Assembly (NCBI RefSeq): GCF_019048845.1
Contig: NZ_CP077425.1
Coordinates: 682,001-746,000, forward strand
Direction: 5' to 3'
DNA: 64,000 nucleotides
Source: Vibrio mimicus
GTDB taxonomy: Bacteria; Pseudomonadota; Gammaproteobacteria; Enterobacterales; Vibrionaceae
How positions within the stretch are numbered: position 1 is the first letter of the stretch; every line of letters starts with the position of its first letter. The notes under the pieces were generated by a model that saw only the letters and a program-made list of their open reading frames with translations, searched no databases and was not told the DNA's origin. A program made the translations under genes and the position numbers. Below are positions 47,116 to 55,720 of the stretch, piece after piece.

Positions 47116-48810
47116 GTGAGAATAATGATTGTTGATGATCATGGAACGAACCGTGAACTGTGCCGCTTTATTTTGGCGCATATCGCATCGCACATCGATA
47201 CTTTTGAACATGGGCAGCAAGCATTAGATGCACTGCGTGAAATGGAAGATTTACCCGATGTGATTTTGATGGATGTGATGATGCCGATTAAAGATGGCTT
47301 CACCACAGCCAAAGAGATTCGTCAGAGCTTTGTAAAGCATCACATCCCGATCATTTTTCTAACCGTATTGGACGATCGCGACTCCTTCCAAAAATGCTTG
47401 GCATTGGGGGATGACTTTATTCTCAAGCCAGTTGAGCGCAGTGTGTTGATTGCTAAAGTTCAAGCGCATTATCGAATTGTGAAAATGCACAATGAGGTGA
47501 TGGAACAGCGGGATGAATTACGCCATTTTCGCGAACAGGTTCAATACGATTACGCCATTTCAGAGTCTATTTTCACCAACTTGATGGAGGAAATGTGCCA
47601 TCAAGTGGAACATATTTTTGGTATTCATTACATCTCCACCCCATCGACCATTTTTAATGGGGATTTGATCGTGGTGGCTAATCGACCACATGGTGGGGTG
47701 TACGTGATGATTGCCGATGCCACGGGACATGGGTTACCCGCTGCAATCTCCACCATCCCAGCGACGCGTACTTTCTTTTCGACAGCGCAAAAAGGCTTAT
47801 CACTGGGAGAAATGGTGGTGGAGCTGAACCACTCATTAGAACGTTTTCTCCCTATGGGTATGATGTTGGCCGCGAGTGTGTTTGAAGTACGAGCCAACGG
47901 CTTTGAGATTTCTTGGTGGGGAGGTGGCTTACCAGAAGCCTATCTGCTCGATCATGAAGGCAAAGTGGTTAGTCGTCTTATCTCTAATCACATGCCGCTT
48001 GGTGTACTACCTTCCAGTGAATTTGAAGCCGATATCCAACACTTCAAACTTGAGCCGAACCAAAAATTGGTGTGTTACACCGATGGTATTATTGAAGCGA
48101 TGAACGAAAAAGGAGAGCACTTTGGCCAGCACCGGCTTGAGCAAGTACTGACTAAAGCCTATTCAGAGGCCTTGATCCCTACACTTTATGATGCAGTTAA
48201 AAAGTTCTCGAACCGAGGAAAGGGCGATGATCTTTCTATCTTGAGTATGACTTTTCCTATTACTAACAGTAACCCGAGCAACAAAGGGTTGCCGAGAGTG
48301 ATGTTAAGCTGTATTCCGTTGCAGACCGAATTGCACTTTCCAGCCGATGTGTTACGCAAAATTACGTTAATGAATGAAGTTCGCCGCTTTTTGACCGGCA
48401 TTGTGAGCGGTGGCGAACACCTTGATCTGCTCTGCTCTGTGCTCTCTGAGTTGTTTGCTAATGCCATCGAGCACGGTTTGCTAGAACTTGATTCCTCTTT
48501 AAAAGATACACCTGATGGCTTTTTTGAATTCTACCAACTTCGAGATAAGCGCTTAAAAACCCTACCGGATTACCACTGGCTTATTCTTAAAGTTAATTAC
48601 CAACCCGAAAAACAGTGGCTAGAGATAGATTTAGAGCACAGTGGCGCTGGGTTTGACTATGAGCAGCGCAATACAGAGAGCAGTGATGATCATAATCACG
48701 GCCGAGGCATTATTTTGGCGCAAGAGCTGTGTGAATCTTTGGTGTATTCAAATCAAGGGCGCCGAGTTACGGCGACCTACTCTTTCAAATCTCGCGATAC
48801 CTTCGTTTAA
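47116..48810 (+). CDS. REC-PP2C-HATPase partner-switch regulator
   Basis: 564 residues: receiver domain (~1-120, D7-D8, phospho-site D53 in LMDVMMP) and a short coiled coil (~120-150). A PP2C/SpoIIE phosphatase (~170-385) has metal-binding motifs ADATGHGLPAA and YTDGIIEAMN. A RsbW-type HATPase (~400-560) carries LFANAIEHGL and HGRGIILAQEL. The layout equals P. aeruginosa HsbR and V. fischeri SypE. The start is GTG with GGAG 9 nt upstream. Phosphorylation by the cluster CheA could control whether the STAS partner is phosphorylated. Confidence 0.94.
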   Translation: MRIMIVDDHGTNRELCRFILAHIASHIDTFEHGQQALDALREMEDLPDVILMDVMMPIKDGFTTAKEIRQSFVKHHIPIIFLTVLDDRDSFQKCLALGDDFILKPVERSVLIAKVQAHYRIVKMHNEVMEQRDELRHFREQVQYDYAISESIFTNLMEEMCHQVEHIFGIHYISTPSTIFNGDLIVVANRPHGGVYVMIADATGHGLPAAISTIPATRTFFSTAQKGLSLGEMVVELNHSLERFLPMGMMLAASVFEVRANGFEISWWGGGLPEAYLLDHEGKVVSRLISNHMPLGVLPSSEFEADIQHFKLEPNQKLVCYTDGIIEAMNEKGEHFGQHRLEQVLTKAYSEALIPTLYDAVKKFSNRGKGDDLSILSMTFPITNSNPSNKGLPRVMLSCIPLQTELHFPADVLRKITLMNEVRRFLTGIVSGGEHLDLLCSVLSELFANAIEHGLLELDSSLKDTPDGFFEFYQLRDKRLKTLPDYHWLILKVNYQPEKQWLEIDLEHSGAGFDYEQRNTESSDDHNHGRGIILAQELCESLVYSNQGRRVTATYSFKSRDTFV

Positions 48811-48818
48811 TCAACGGT

Positions 48819-48831
48819 TTTACAGTGTAAA
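48819..48831. other. parS2 centromere site 5
   Basis: TTTACAGTGTAAA, a perfect ParB2 site, begins 9 bp after the stop of the partner-switch regulator gene and about 27 kb from the origin iterons. Confidence 0.9.
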
Positions 48832-48884
48832 GCGGCCATATCTCCAAGCTACTTAGAGTGGCAAGTGGGCGGCAAATGAGTGCA

Positions 48885-48919
48885 TCCCCATGAGCGTAGA
48901 CCGACGATGTGATTGGGGA
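48885..48919. repeat. Dispersed palindromic repeat, copy 2
   Basis: TCCCCATGAGCGTAGA and GATGTGATTGGGGA form an imperfect hairpin. Read on the minus strand it matches copy 1 (36613-36643) over about 30 bp, and similarity extends a few bases beyond. It lies 54 bp from parS2 site 5. Confidence 0.7.
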
Positions 48920-48998
48920 GGTATTTTTCGCTATCCATTCATTGATTCAAGTGCAACATCAGTCATATAAGAAGGGGTGTTTACACATTTTCCTTGAA

Positions 48999-49137
48999 CC
49001 AACCACGTCAATTGGTTGGATATAAACACTCAAAATTTGTGATTGATTCTTTGATTGTTCAATCACACCCTGCGTAATACCTGTCCAAAACACCATTAAA
49101 GTGTGATGTATGTCAATAATTTGATTGCTTCTAATCA
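48999..49137. promoter_or_regulatory. Control region of the BtpA/ABC operon with three dyads and a CRP-like site
   Basis: Three inverted repeats are seen: CCAACCA/TGGTTGG (48999-49019), TGTGATTGA/TCAATCACA (49038-49067) and TGATT/AATCA (49122-49137). The last two share half-sites and could be operators for the DeoR-type regulator at the end of the operon. A CRP-like site, TGTGA-TGTATG-TCAAT (8 of 10), is at 49102-49117. The remaining bases back to 48920 hold nothing recognised. Confidence 0.5.
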
Positions 49138-49201
49138 CTAATTTGCTCTTTAGCGTAACCGAGGAAGCTTGGTTTCCTTTCCTGATTAAAGAGAGCGATT
49201 T

Positions 49202-50011
49202 ATGAACTGGACAAAGCAGATTTTAAAAACCGACAAACCGATCATTGCCATGTGTCACATCCGAGCCTTGCCGGGAGATCCTGGGTATGACAAAGCCGCT
49301 GGAATGAAATGGGTTATTGAAAAAGCTCGCGAAGATTTACATGCCCTGCAAGCAGGTGGTGTGGATTCCGTGATGTTTTCCAATGAATTTTCACTGCCTT
49401 ATCTTACCAAAGTGAAAACGGAAACCGTGGCGGCGATGGCGCGCATCATTGGTGAATTGATGCCAGAAATCGAGGTGCCTTTTGGTGTCAACGTGTTGTG
49501 GGACCCTGTGGCTTCGATGGATTTGGCGCAAGCCACTGGGGCGAAATTTGTACGCGAAATCTTTACCGGCGTTTATGCCAGTGATTTCGGCGTATGGGAC
49601 ACCAATTGTGGTGAGACGATTCGTCACCAATACCGGATTGGGGCGGATGAAGTGAAAACCCTATTCAACATTGTTCCTGAAGCAGCGCAGTACCTCGCGC
49701 ATCGAGACATCGCCAGCATTGCAAAAACCACCGTCTTTAACTGTAAGCCAGATGCGGTTTGCGTTTCAGGTATGACAGCCGGTGCCGCAACGGATACCAA
49801 CATGCTAACCCAAGTTAAACAAGCCATTCCGAACACATTAGTGTTTGCCAATACTGGCGTGCGCGTTAATACCGTACGTGAACAGCTATCGATCGCTGAT
49901 GGTGCGGTTGTGGGAACAACGTTCAAACAAGAGGGGGACTTCAACAAATTCGTGGATGAACACCGAGTTAGAGAGTTTATGTCAGAAGTGAAGCGTTTAC
50001 GTAACCAATAA
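49202..50011 (+). CDS. BtpA/SgcQ-family TIM-barrel protein
   Basis: The 269-residue protein starts with the family motif PIIAMCHIRALPGDPGY. It continues with LQAGGVDSVMFSNEFSLPY, PFGVNVLWDP, FVREIFTGVYASDFGVWD and a C-terminal FANTGVRVNTVREQLSIADGAVVGTTFK phosphate-binding-like end. BtpA was named for photosystem I stability in cyanobacteria; SgcQ is encoded in a sugar operon of E. coli. The fold suggests an aldolase- or epimerase-like enzyme on a sugar phosphate. First gene of the operon; GAGAGCGA precedes ATG. Confidence 0.9.
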   Translation: MNWTKQILKTDKPIIAMCHIRALPGDPGYDKAAGMKWVIEKAREDLHALQAGGVDSVMFSNEFSLPYLTKVKTETVAAMARIIGELMPEIEVPFGVNVLWDPVASMDLAQATGAKFVREIFTGVYASDFGVWDTNCGETIRHQYRIGADEVKTLFNIVPEAAQYLAHRDIASIAKTTVFNCKPDAVCVSGMTAGAATDTNMLTQVKQAIPNTLVFANTGVRVNTVREQLSIADGAVVGTTFKQEGDFNKFVDEHRVREFMSEVKRLRNQ

Positions 50012-50090
50012 ACACAGGTCGATAAGTTCAGATGAATGACTCAAACGAGAGTTTGTGCTGATTAACTGAAGATTTACAGGGAGTAAGGGT

Positions 50091-51074
50091 ATGAAACTGT
50101 CTACAACAAAAGTGGTAGTGGCATCGTTGCTTGCAGGATGCTTATCCAGTGTAGCGAACGCTGCCGACAAAGAGTTTGCCACGGTACCCAAAGCGGTGGG
50201 GCTAAACTGGTTTAACCGTATGGAAGAAGGGGTTGTACGCTTTGGTGCGGATACACCGGGAATCGCCACCTTTCAACAAGGTCCATCCAAGTTTGATGCA
50301 GCATTACAAGTGCAGGTGATTGAAGATCTGATTGCACGCAAAGTGGATGCGATCAACGTGGTGCCTTTTCAGGCGGAATCGCTTGAGCCTGTGCTGAAGA
50401 AAGCTCGCGCACAAGGCATTGTGGTGGTCGCGCATGAAGCATCCAACCTCACCAATATCGACTATGACGTAGAGGCGTTTGACAATCAGGCTTATGGCCG
50501 ATTCTTGATGGATCAACTGGCGCAAGGCATGAATCAAGAAGGTCAATATGCGGTGTTTGTTGGCAGCCTCACTTCTACAACGCATATGACTTGGGTCAAT
50601 GCGGCGATCGATTACCAAAAAGCGACCTACCCTAAAATGGAGTTAGTGGGTGGCATCAATGAAAGCAGTGACGACATCAAAAACTCCTACGCCAAAACGC
50701 GTGAGTTGCTAAGAACGTACCCGAACCTAAAAGGGATTCAAGGCTCCTCTGCGCTAGATGTGGTGGGAGCAGGCCAAGCCATTGAAGAAGCGGGATTGGA
50801 AGATAAAGTCACAGTCGTGGGAACCAGTATTGTTTCTTATGCTGGAGATCTGCTGAAAACGGGTGCTATCGATGTGATCACCGCTTGGGATCCGGCGGTT
50901 GCCGGTTATGCGATGAATAAAGTCGCTAGCATGGTGATTAATGGTCAACCGATCACGGATGGCATGGATCTCGGCGTTGAGGGTTACAACAAAATCACCT
51001 TGGATGGCAAAGTGATTTATGGCTCGGCTTGGATCCGTGTGACCAAAGACAATATGTCTGACTATAACTTCTAA
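50091..51074 (+). CDS. Periplasmic sugar-binding protein (LsrB/RbsB type)
   Basis: 327 residues, periplasmic binding protein type I (peripla_BP_4). The mature part begins ADKEFATVPKAVGLNWFNRMEEGV, with NVVPFQAESLEPVLKKA and TAWDPAVAGYAM in usual places. The N-terminal signal can be read as type I, cut after SSVANA, or as a lipobox (L14-A-G-C17); the sequence alone does not decide. It resembles the autoinducer-2 binding LsrB branch, but substrate is unknown. AGGGAG precedes ATG. Confidence 0.9.
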   Translation: MKLSTTKVVVASLLAGCLSSVANAADKEFATVPKAVGLNWFNRMEEGVVRFGADTPGIATFQQGPSKFDAALQVQVIEDLIARKVDAINVVPFQAESLEPVLKKARAQGIVVVAHEASNLTNIDYDVEAFDNQAYGRFLMDQLAQGMNQEGQYAVFVGSLTSTTHMTWVNAAIDYQKATYPKMELVGGINESSDDIKNSYAKTRELLRTYPNLKGIQGSSALDVVGAGQAIEEAGLEDKVTVVGTSIVSYAGDLLKTGAIDVITAWDPAVAGYAMNKVASMVINGQPITDGMDLGVEGYNKITLDGKVIYGSAWIRVTKDNMSDYNF

Positions 51075-51091
51075 GTTGGGAGGAAGCGTCA

Positions 51092-52597
51092 ATGCAAGGC
51101 CTACCACTCGTTCAAGTGAAAAATGTCAGTAAAAGCTTTGCCGGTGTGCGGGCCTTAAATGACGTCTCATTCAGTATTTATCCAGGTGAGCGTCTGACTC
51201 TGGTCGGGGAAAATGGTTCAGGGAAGTCCACCATCATCAAAATCATCGCGGGAGTTCAGCCGTGTGATGAGGGGGAAATTCTGATCGCGGGGCATGATTA
51301 CCCCGCGTTATCCCCTAAAGAAGCGATCAGCGCTGGTATCCAAGTGATTTACCAAGATTTCTCCCTTTTTCCTAATCTCACCGTGGCAGAAAACCTCGCG
51401 TTTAATGCTCATGTGGCATCCGGTGATTGGCGGATGGATTGGAAACAGACGGAACAGATTGCCAAACAAGCGTTAGAGCGGATCGGGGTGGAAATCCCAC
51501 TCGATGAGTTAGCGGGTAACCTTTCCGCAGCGGATCGTCAATTGATTGCGATAGCCAAAGCTCTGCTCAAAAACACGTCATTGATCATCATGGATGAACC
51601 CACTACAGCACTGACCAAAAAAGAAGTGAAAAACCTTTTGTGGATCATCGATGAGTTGAAAGCCCAAGGTATTTCTACCGTGTTTGTGAGCCACAAAATG
51701 GAAGAGGTGTTAACGGTATCGGATCGAGTTGTTGTTCTGCGTAACGGCGAATTGATTATGGAAAAATCGATCGATGAATTGGATCGTCAAGCCATTGTAG
51801 AAGCCATGTCCGGTGTTCGCCTCGAAGAGACCAAAGCGCAAGCGAAACCCAAAACCGGTGTGCCAGCACTCTCAGTGCAAGGTTTAGCGCTGCCCCCAGC
51901 TTTAGTGGATGCTAGCTTTGATCTCTATCCTGGGCAGGTGTTGGGTATCACGGGCTTGCTTGGATCTGGGCGTGCTGAATTGGCTCGAGCCCTAATGGGC
52001 ATTACTCCTGCCAGTGCGGGAACACTCCGCATCGAAGGCCAGCCGGTTAGCATTCGAAGCGTGGCAGAGGCTTTGCTGCACCGTATCGCGTTAGTACCGG
52101 AAGATCGCCTATCTGAAGGCTTATTCATCGATAGTTCGATTGGTTTCAACATGATGTGTCGAGTTTTGCAGGACTTTGAATCAGATCAGAAGTTACTGAA
52201 TTGGGGAGCTCTGAAACAGAAAGCGCAAGAGTGGGTTGCGACATTAAAAGTCAAAACGACAGATTGCCAACTGCCCGTCAGTTCACTCTCTGGCGGTAAT
52301 CAGCAAAAAGTGGTGTTAGCCAAATGGTTGGCTTTTAATCCCCGCATTTTGATTCTGGTCGGCCCAACGGTGGGAGTCGATATTCGCGCCAAAATGGAAA
52401 TCATCGATAAGATTCATCAATTGGCCGAACAAGGGCTGAGTGTCATCGTGATTACGGATGATATTCCTGAGCTGCTGCAAGTTTCCAATGCCGTGATGGT
52501 TATGACCAAAGGCCACTCATCGGAAGTCGTATCGATTGATGATGTGGATGAACAGTGGGTTATCCGTCAGCTTGCTTTTGATGGAGAAGAAGCATGA
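51092..52597 (+). CDS. Sugar ABC transporter ATPase with two nucleotide-binding domains
   Basis: 501 residues, RbsA/LsrA class. Domain 1 is standard: Walker A GENGSGKST, signature LSAADRQLIAIAKAL (degenerate LSGGQ), Walker B SLIIMDEPTTALT. Domain 2 has a degenerate Walker A (GLLGSGRAE), a good signature LSGGNQQKV, and a Walker B that reads ILILVGPTVGVD, so both the Asp and the catalytic Glu are missing. Family members often keep only one active site. It is followed by its permeases with an ATGA overlap. Confidence 0.94.
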   Translation: MQGLPLVQVKNVSKSFAGVRALNDVSFSIYPGERLTLVGENGSGKSTIIKIIAGVQPCDEGEILIAGHDYPALSPKEAISAGIQVIYQDFSLFPNLTVAENLAFNAHVASGDWRMDWKQTEQIAKQALERIGVEIPLDELAGNLSAADRQLIAIAKALLKNTSLIIMDEPTTALTKKEVKNLLWIIDELKAQGISTVFVSHKMEEVLTVSDRVVVLRNGELIMEKSIDELDRQAIVEAMSGVRLEETKAQAKPKTGVPALSVQGLALPPALVDASFDLYPGQVLGITGLLGSGRAELARALMGITPASAGTLRIEGQPVSIRSVAEALLHRIALVPEDRLSEGLFIDSSIGFNMMCRVLQDFESDQKLLNWGALKQKAQEWVATLKVKTTDCQLPVSSLSGGNQQKVVLAKWLAFNPRILILVGPTVGVDIRAKMEIIDKIHQLAEQGLSVIVITDDIPELLQVSNAVMVMTKGHSSEVVSIDDVDEQWVIRQLAFDGEEA

Positions 52598-53625
52598 AAG
52601 CATTTTTAAAATCACATGAGTTCATCATTCTGTCGGCCATTGTGCTGTACAGCGCTATGGTTGCAATGATTAATCCGGGCGCTTTTTTTACCCTCTCGAC
52701 CCTATTTGACCTTTTGAAAGGCGCCTCCATTCACGGCATTTTGGCCTTGGGAGTGCTGCTTGTGATCTTGACGGGGGGCGTTGATCTCTCATTCCCTGCG
52801 GTGGGGGCTTTTTCGAGCTATGTGGCGATTTTACTTTTTAAATCGATGGGCTGGTCATCTTTAGCGGGGATCTTTGCTGTCGCGATCGCGATCGGCATTT
52901 TGCTCGGCATGCTCAATGGGCTGTTGGTACACAAGCTGCGCGCGCCAGCTATGATTGTGACGCTGGGCACTTCCAGTGTGATTTACGGTACGTTGCTGTT
53001 TGCTTTTGGCAGTACCGTGATCTTCTCTCTTCCCGTTGCATTACGGAAATTCTCTAATGCGGCAGTCGTCTCTGCGGAATCGGTTGCGGGTACCACCTCG
53101 CTGCATCCCGTTGTGCTGATCTGGTTAACTCTAGCGGCACTGTGCTTCTTCTTTCTCACTTACACTTTACGCGGGCGCTTTTTGTATGCAGCAGGCGGCA
53201 ACTACAGCGTATGTGAACGAGCAGGCATCTCTATGCGTGGGTTGCAAATCATGGTGTTCTCTGCTGTTGGAGCATTATCCGCCATTGCAGCGGTGGCTTT
53301 TAGCGGTCTGTATCGAATGGCATCCCCAATTACCTTTCTGGGTGAAGAGTTAGACGTCATTGCAGCGGTTGTTCTCGGAGGTACTTCAATCATGGGTGGG
53401 CGCGGAACCGTATTGGGAACATTACTCGGGGTTTTACTGATCACGCTGATGAAAAACAGCTTAATTTTGATTGGTATCCCTTCTGAATGGCAGAAGTTCA
53501 TGGTGGGTGTACTCCTGTTGATCGGGGTGACGGGCCCAATACTCCACGAACGCTACAAACGAAACCGTGCGGTGAAAGCGGATGCGAAAAAAGCATCACT
53601 GACTTTGCACATGGAGGAAAGATAA
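52594..53625 (+). CDS. Sugar ABC transporter permease (RbsC family), first copy
   Basis: 343 residues with about nine hydrophobic helices. It carries the family motifs GVLLVILTGGVDLSFPAVGAFSS (~52-74), GMLNGLLVHKL and the C-terminal EELDVIAAVVLGGTSIMGGRGTVLGT. The tail after residue ~315 is basic and cytosolic. It is coupled to the ATPase gene and overlaps the second permease by one base (TAATG). Confidence 0.94.
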   Translation: MKAFLKSHEFIILSAIVLYSAMVAMINPGAFFTLSTLFDLLKGASIHGILALGVLLVILTGGVDLSFPAVGAFSSYVAILLFKSMGWSSLAGIFAVAIAIGILLGMLNGLLVHKLRAPAMIVTLGTSSVIYGTLLFAFGSTVIFSLPVALRKFSNAAVVSAESVAGTTSLHPVVLIWLTLAALCFFFLTYTLRGRFLYAAGGNYSVCERAGISMRGLQIMVFSAVGALSAIAAVAFSGLYRMASPITFLGEELDVIAAVVLGGTSIMGGRGTVLGTLLGVLLITLMKNSLILIGIPSEWQKFMVGVLLLIGVTGPILHERYKRNRAVKADAKKASLTLHMEER

Positions 53626-54635
53626 TGTTTGGACGATTTTCATCTGATCACGGCATGCTGAGTCGCCCTCAAGAACGTCTGCATGTGCGCATTCTCGCTA
53701 TCGCGATTGCCATTGTGTTGGTGGTGTTACTGGCGGTGCAAGGTAGCCAATTTCTATCCGTCACCAACTTCCAGTCGATGGCATTTCAAAGCGCGGAGCT
53801 GGGTTTGCTTACCCTTGCCATGACCTTAGCCATTCTATTGGCAGGGATTGATCTCTCGATTCTTGCGATTGCCAATCTCTCCGCTATCGCGGTGGCCAGT
53901 TACTTGAAAAGTGTGGATGCCGCTGCGTTTGGGTTACTCGACTTCGGCATCGCCGCCATGATTGCGATTGTAGTTGGGGTCGTGTGTGGTGCAATCAACG
54001 GATTACTGATTGGATTTTTCTCCGTTCCGGCGATCTTAGCCACGCTGGCCACAATGACGCTCTACGGTGGATTCGCGATTGGTTTTACCGGCGGTTCCGC
54101 CATCTCAGCCATGCCCGAAGGGTTTGCTGTACTCGGTAATGGCACTCTTTGGGGGGTACCGGTGCCGCTGTTGATTTTCTTACTGTTTGGCTTTGTCTTA
54201 TGGCTAATTTTGGAGAAAACCATCTTTGGCACAGAGATGTATTGTGTAGGCAGTAACCCAAAGGCTTCGCTGTACAGTGGTATTGATATTCGTTGGGTCT
54301 ATTTTAAAACCCACACGCTTATCGGCGTCATAGCAGCGATTGCCGGCTTAGTCATCTTATCTCGCACGAATTCTGCCAACCCTGATTATGGTTCGTCTTA
54401 CATCCTGAGTACCATTTTGATTGTGGCCCTCGGTGGGATCTCCGTATTGGGAGGAAAAGGCAAAATATCAGGGGTGATACTGGCCATAGCACTGCTGCAA
54501 CTTTTCTCCACAGGCTTGAACATGATGCTGTACAAAACCAGTGGCAGTAATTTTCTTAAAGACGTGATTTGGGGGCTGTTATTGCTCTTCGTGATCAGTG
54601 TGATGCACTTTTTCCAACAACAAGGACGAAAATAA
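53625..54635 (+). CDS. Sugar ABC transporter permease (RbsC family), second copy
   Basis: 336 residues with the same layout: LTLAMTLAILLAGIDLSILAIANLSA (~59-84), GAINGLLIGFFSVPAILATL, and SSYILSTILIVALGGISVLGGKGKISG near the C terminus. The pair would form a heterodimeric channel, as LsrC/LsrD do. ATG 53625 has GGAGG 8 nt upstream; an earlier frame start lies within the first permease gene and is not used. It overlaps the next gene by one base (TAATG). Confidence 0.94.
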   Translation: MFGRFSSDHGMLSRPQERLHVRILAIAIAIVLVVLLAVQGSQFLSVTNFQSMAFQSAELGLLTLAMTLAILLAGIDLSILAIANLSAIAVASYLKSVDAAAFGLLDFGIAAMIAIVVGVVCGAINGLLIGFFSVPAILATLATMTLYGGFAIGFTGGSAISAMPEGFAVLGNGTLWGVPVPLLIFLLFGFVLWLILEKTIFGTEMYCVGSNPKASLYSGIDIRWVYFKTHTLIGVIAAIAGLVILSRTNSANPDYGSSYILSTILIVALGGISVLGGKGKISGVILAIALLQLFSTGLNMMLYKTSGSNFLKDVIWGLLLLFVISVMHFFQQQGRK

Positions 54636-55705
54636 TGAAAGATAAAAGAATCAATGAATTAGCAACATTACTGGTTCACCATTCTCTGGCCATTCAACCG
54701 GGTGAGAAAGTGATGATTGCGGCAATGGAAGAGTGCAGCATCCCCTTTGCGAAAGCGCTGAATCGCGAAATTGTGAAAGTGGGTGGCAACGTGCAAGTGC
54801 AATTTCTTAGTGAAGAGATGCGCCATGATTTGATGAAATACGGCTCGCCTGAGCAGATGGCGTGGATCCCTGAAATTGAGCGCTACGGTATGGAATGGGC
54901 GGATGTGTATATCGCTCTACGAGGTGCTTCAAACCTCTATATGCATTGGGATATAGCTCCAGAACATAAAGCGATTAGCCAGAAAACGCAGGGGATCATC
55001 TCAACCGATCGTTGGATGAAAACCCGCTGGTGCTTGCTACGTATTCCTAACCTGAATATGGCGCATCAAGCCAAGATGGATGAAGAAACGTTAACGGAAC
55101 AGTTTTTTAACGCCTGTTTGCTCGATTGGGATAGCTATACTGCACATTGGCAGTGGTTGTGTGATCAGCTAGAGCAAGGTAGCGAAATTCGCATCGTAGC
55201 GAAAGGAACGGATTTGAGCTTCTCAACCAAGGGACGCAAATGGGTGGTGTTTGATGGACGAGCCAATATGCCGGACGGCGAAATTGCTACAGCCCCACTT
55301 ACCGAAACCATCAACGGTTATATGTCGTTTGAAACTCCGGGCGTGTTAGGTGGACAGCTGATTGAAAACATCTACCTCGAATGGGCTGATGGCAAGTTGG
55401 TAAAAGCGGATGCCACATCGAACCTTGATTATTTGCAGAAGATCCTTGCCACCGATGAAGGTGCGGGGTTGATTGGTGAATTTGCTTTCGGACTTAATCC
55501 AGAAATGAAGTTTTTTACCAATGACATTTTGATCGATGAAAAAATTGGTGGCAGCTTACATATCGCCCTTGGCCGAGCCTATCCGCAATGCGGCGGAACC
55601 AATATGTCTTCGATTCACTGGGATATCATTAAAGATACTCGAGAAGAGGGAGAAGTGTATTTGGATGGCAAATTGGTCTTTAAAGCCGGCCAGTTCTTGT
55701 TCTAA
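54635..55705 (+). CDS. M29-family (AmpS/AmpT-type) metalloaminopeptidase-like protein
   Basis: 356 residues. All six M29 active-site positions can be matched: E216 (NMPDGEIATAP), E282 (IGEFAFG), H309 (GSLHIALG), Y316 (GRAYP), H328 and D330 (SIHWD). It is cytosolic with no signal peptide. Length is a little short of the ~410 usual for the thermophilic aminopeptidases. Such an enzyme in a sugar-type operon is unexpected; the substrate could be an aminoacyl or amide conjugate of the imported compound. It overlaps the permease gene by one base. Confidence 0.88.
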   Translation: MKDKRINELATLLVHHSLAIQPGEKVMIAAMEECSIPFAKALNREIVKVGGNVQVQFLSEEMRHDLMKYGSPEQMAWIPEIERYGMEWADVYIALRGASNLYMHWDIAPEHKAISQKTQGIISTDRWMKTRWCLLRIPNLNMAHQAKMDEETLTEQFFNACLLDWDSYTAHWQWLCDQLEQGSEIRIVAKGTDLSFSTKGRKWVVFDGRANMPDGEIATAPLTETINGYMSFETPGVLGGQLIENIYLEWADGKLVKADATSNLDYLQKILATDEGAGLIGEFAFGLNPEMKFFTNDILIDEKIGGSLHIALGRAYPQCGGTNMSSIHWDIIKDTREEGEVYLDGKLVFKAGQFLF

Positions 55706-55720
55706 ACCGCAGAGGTCATT

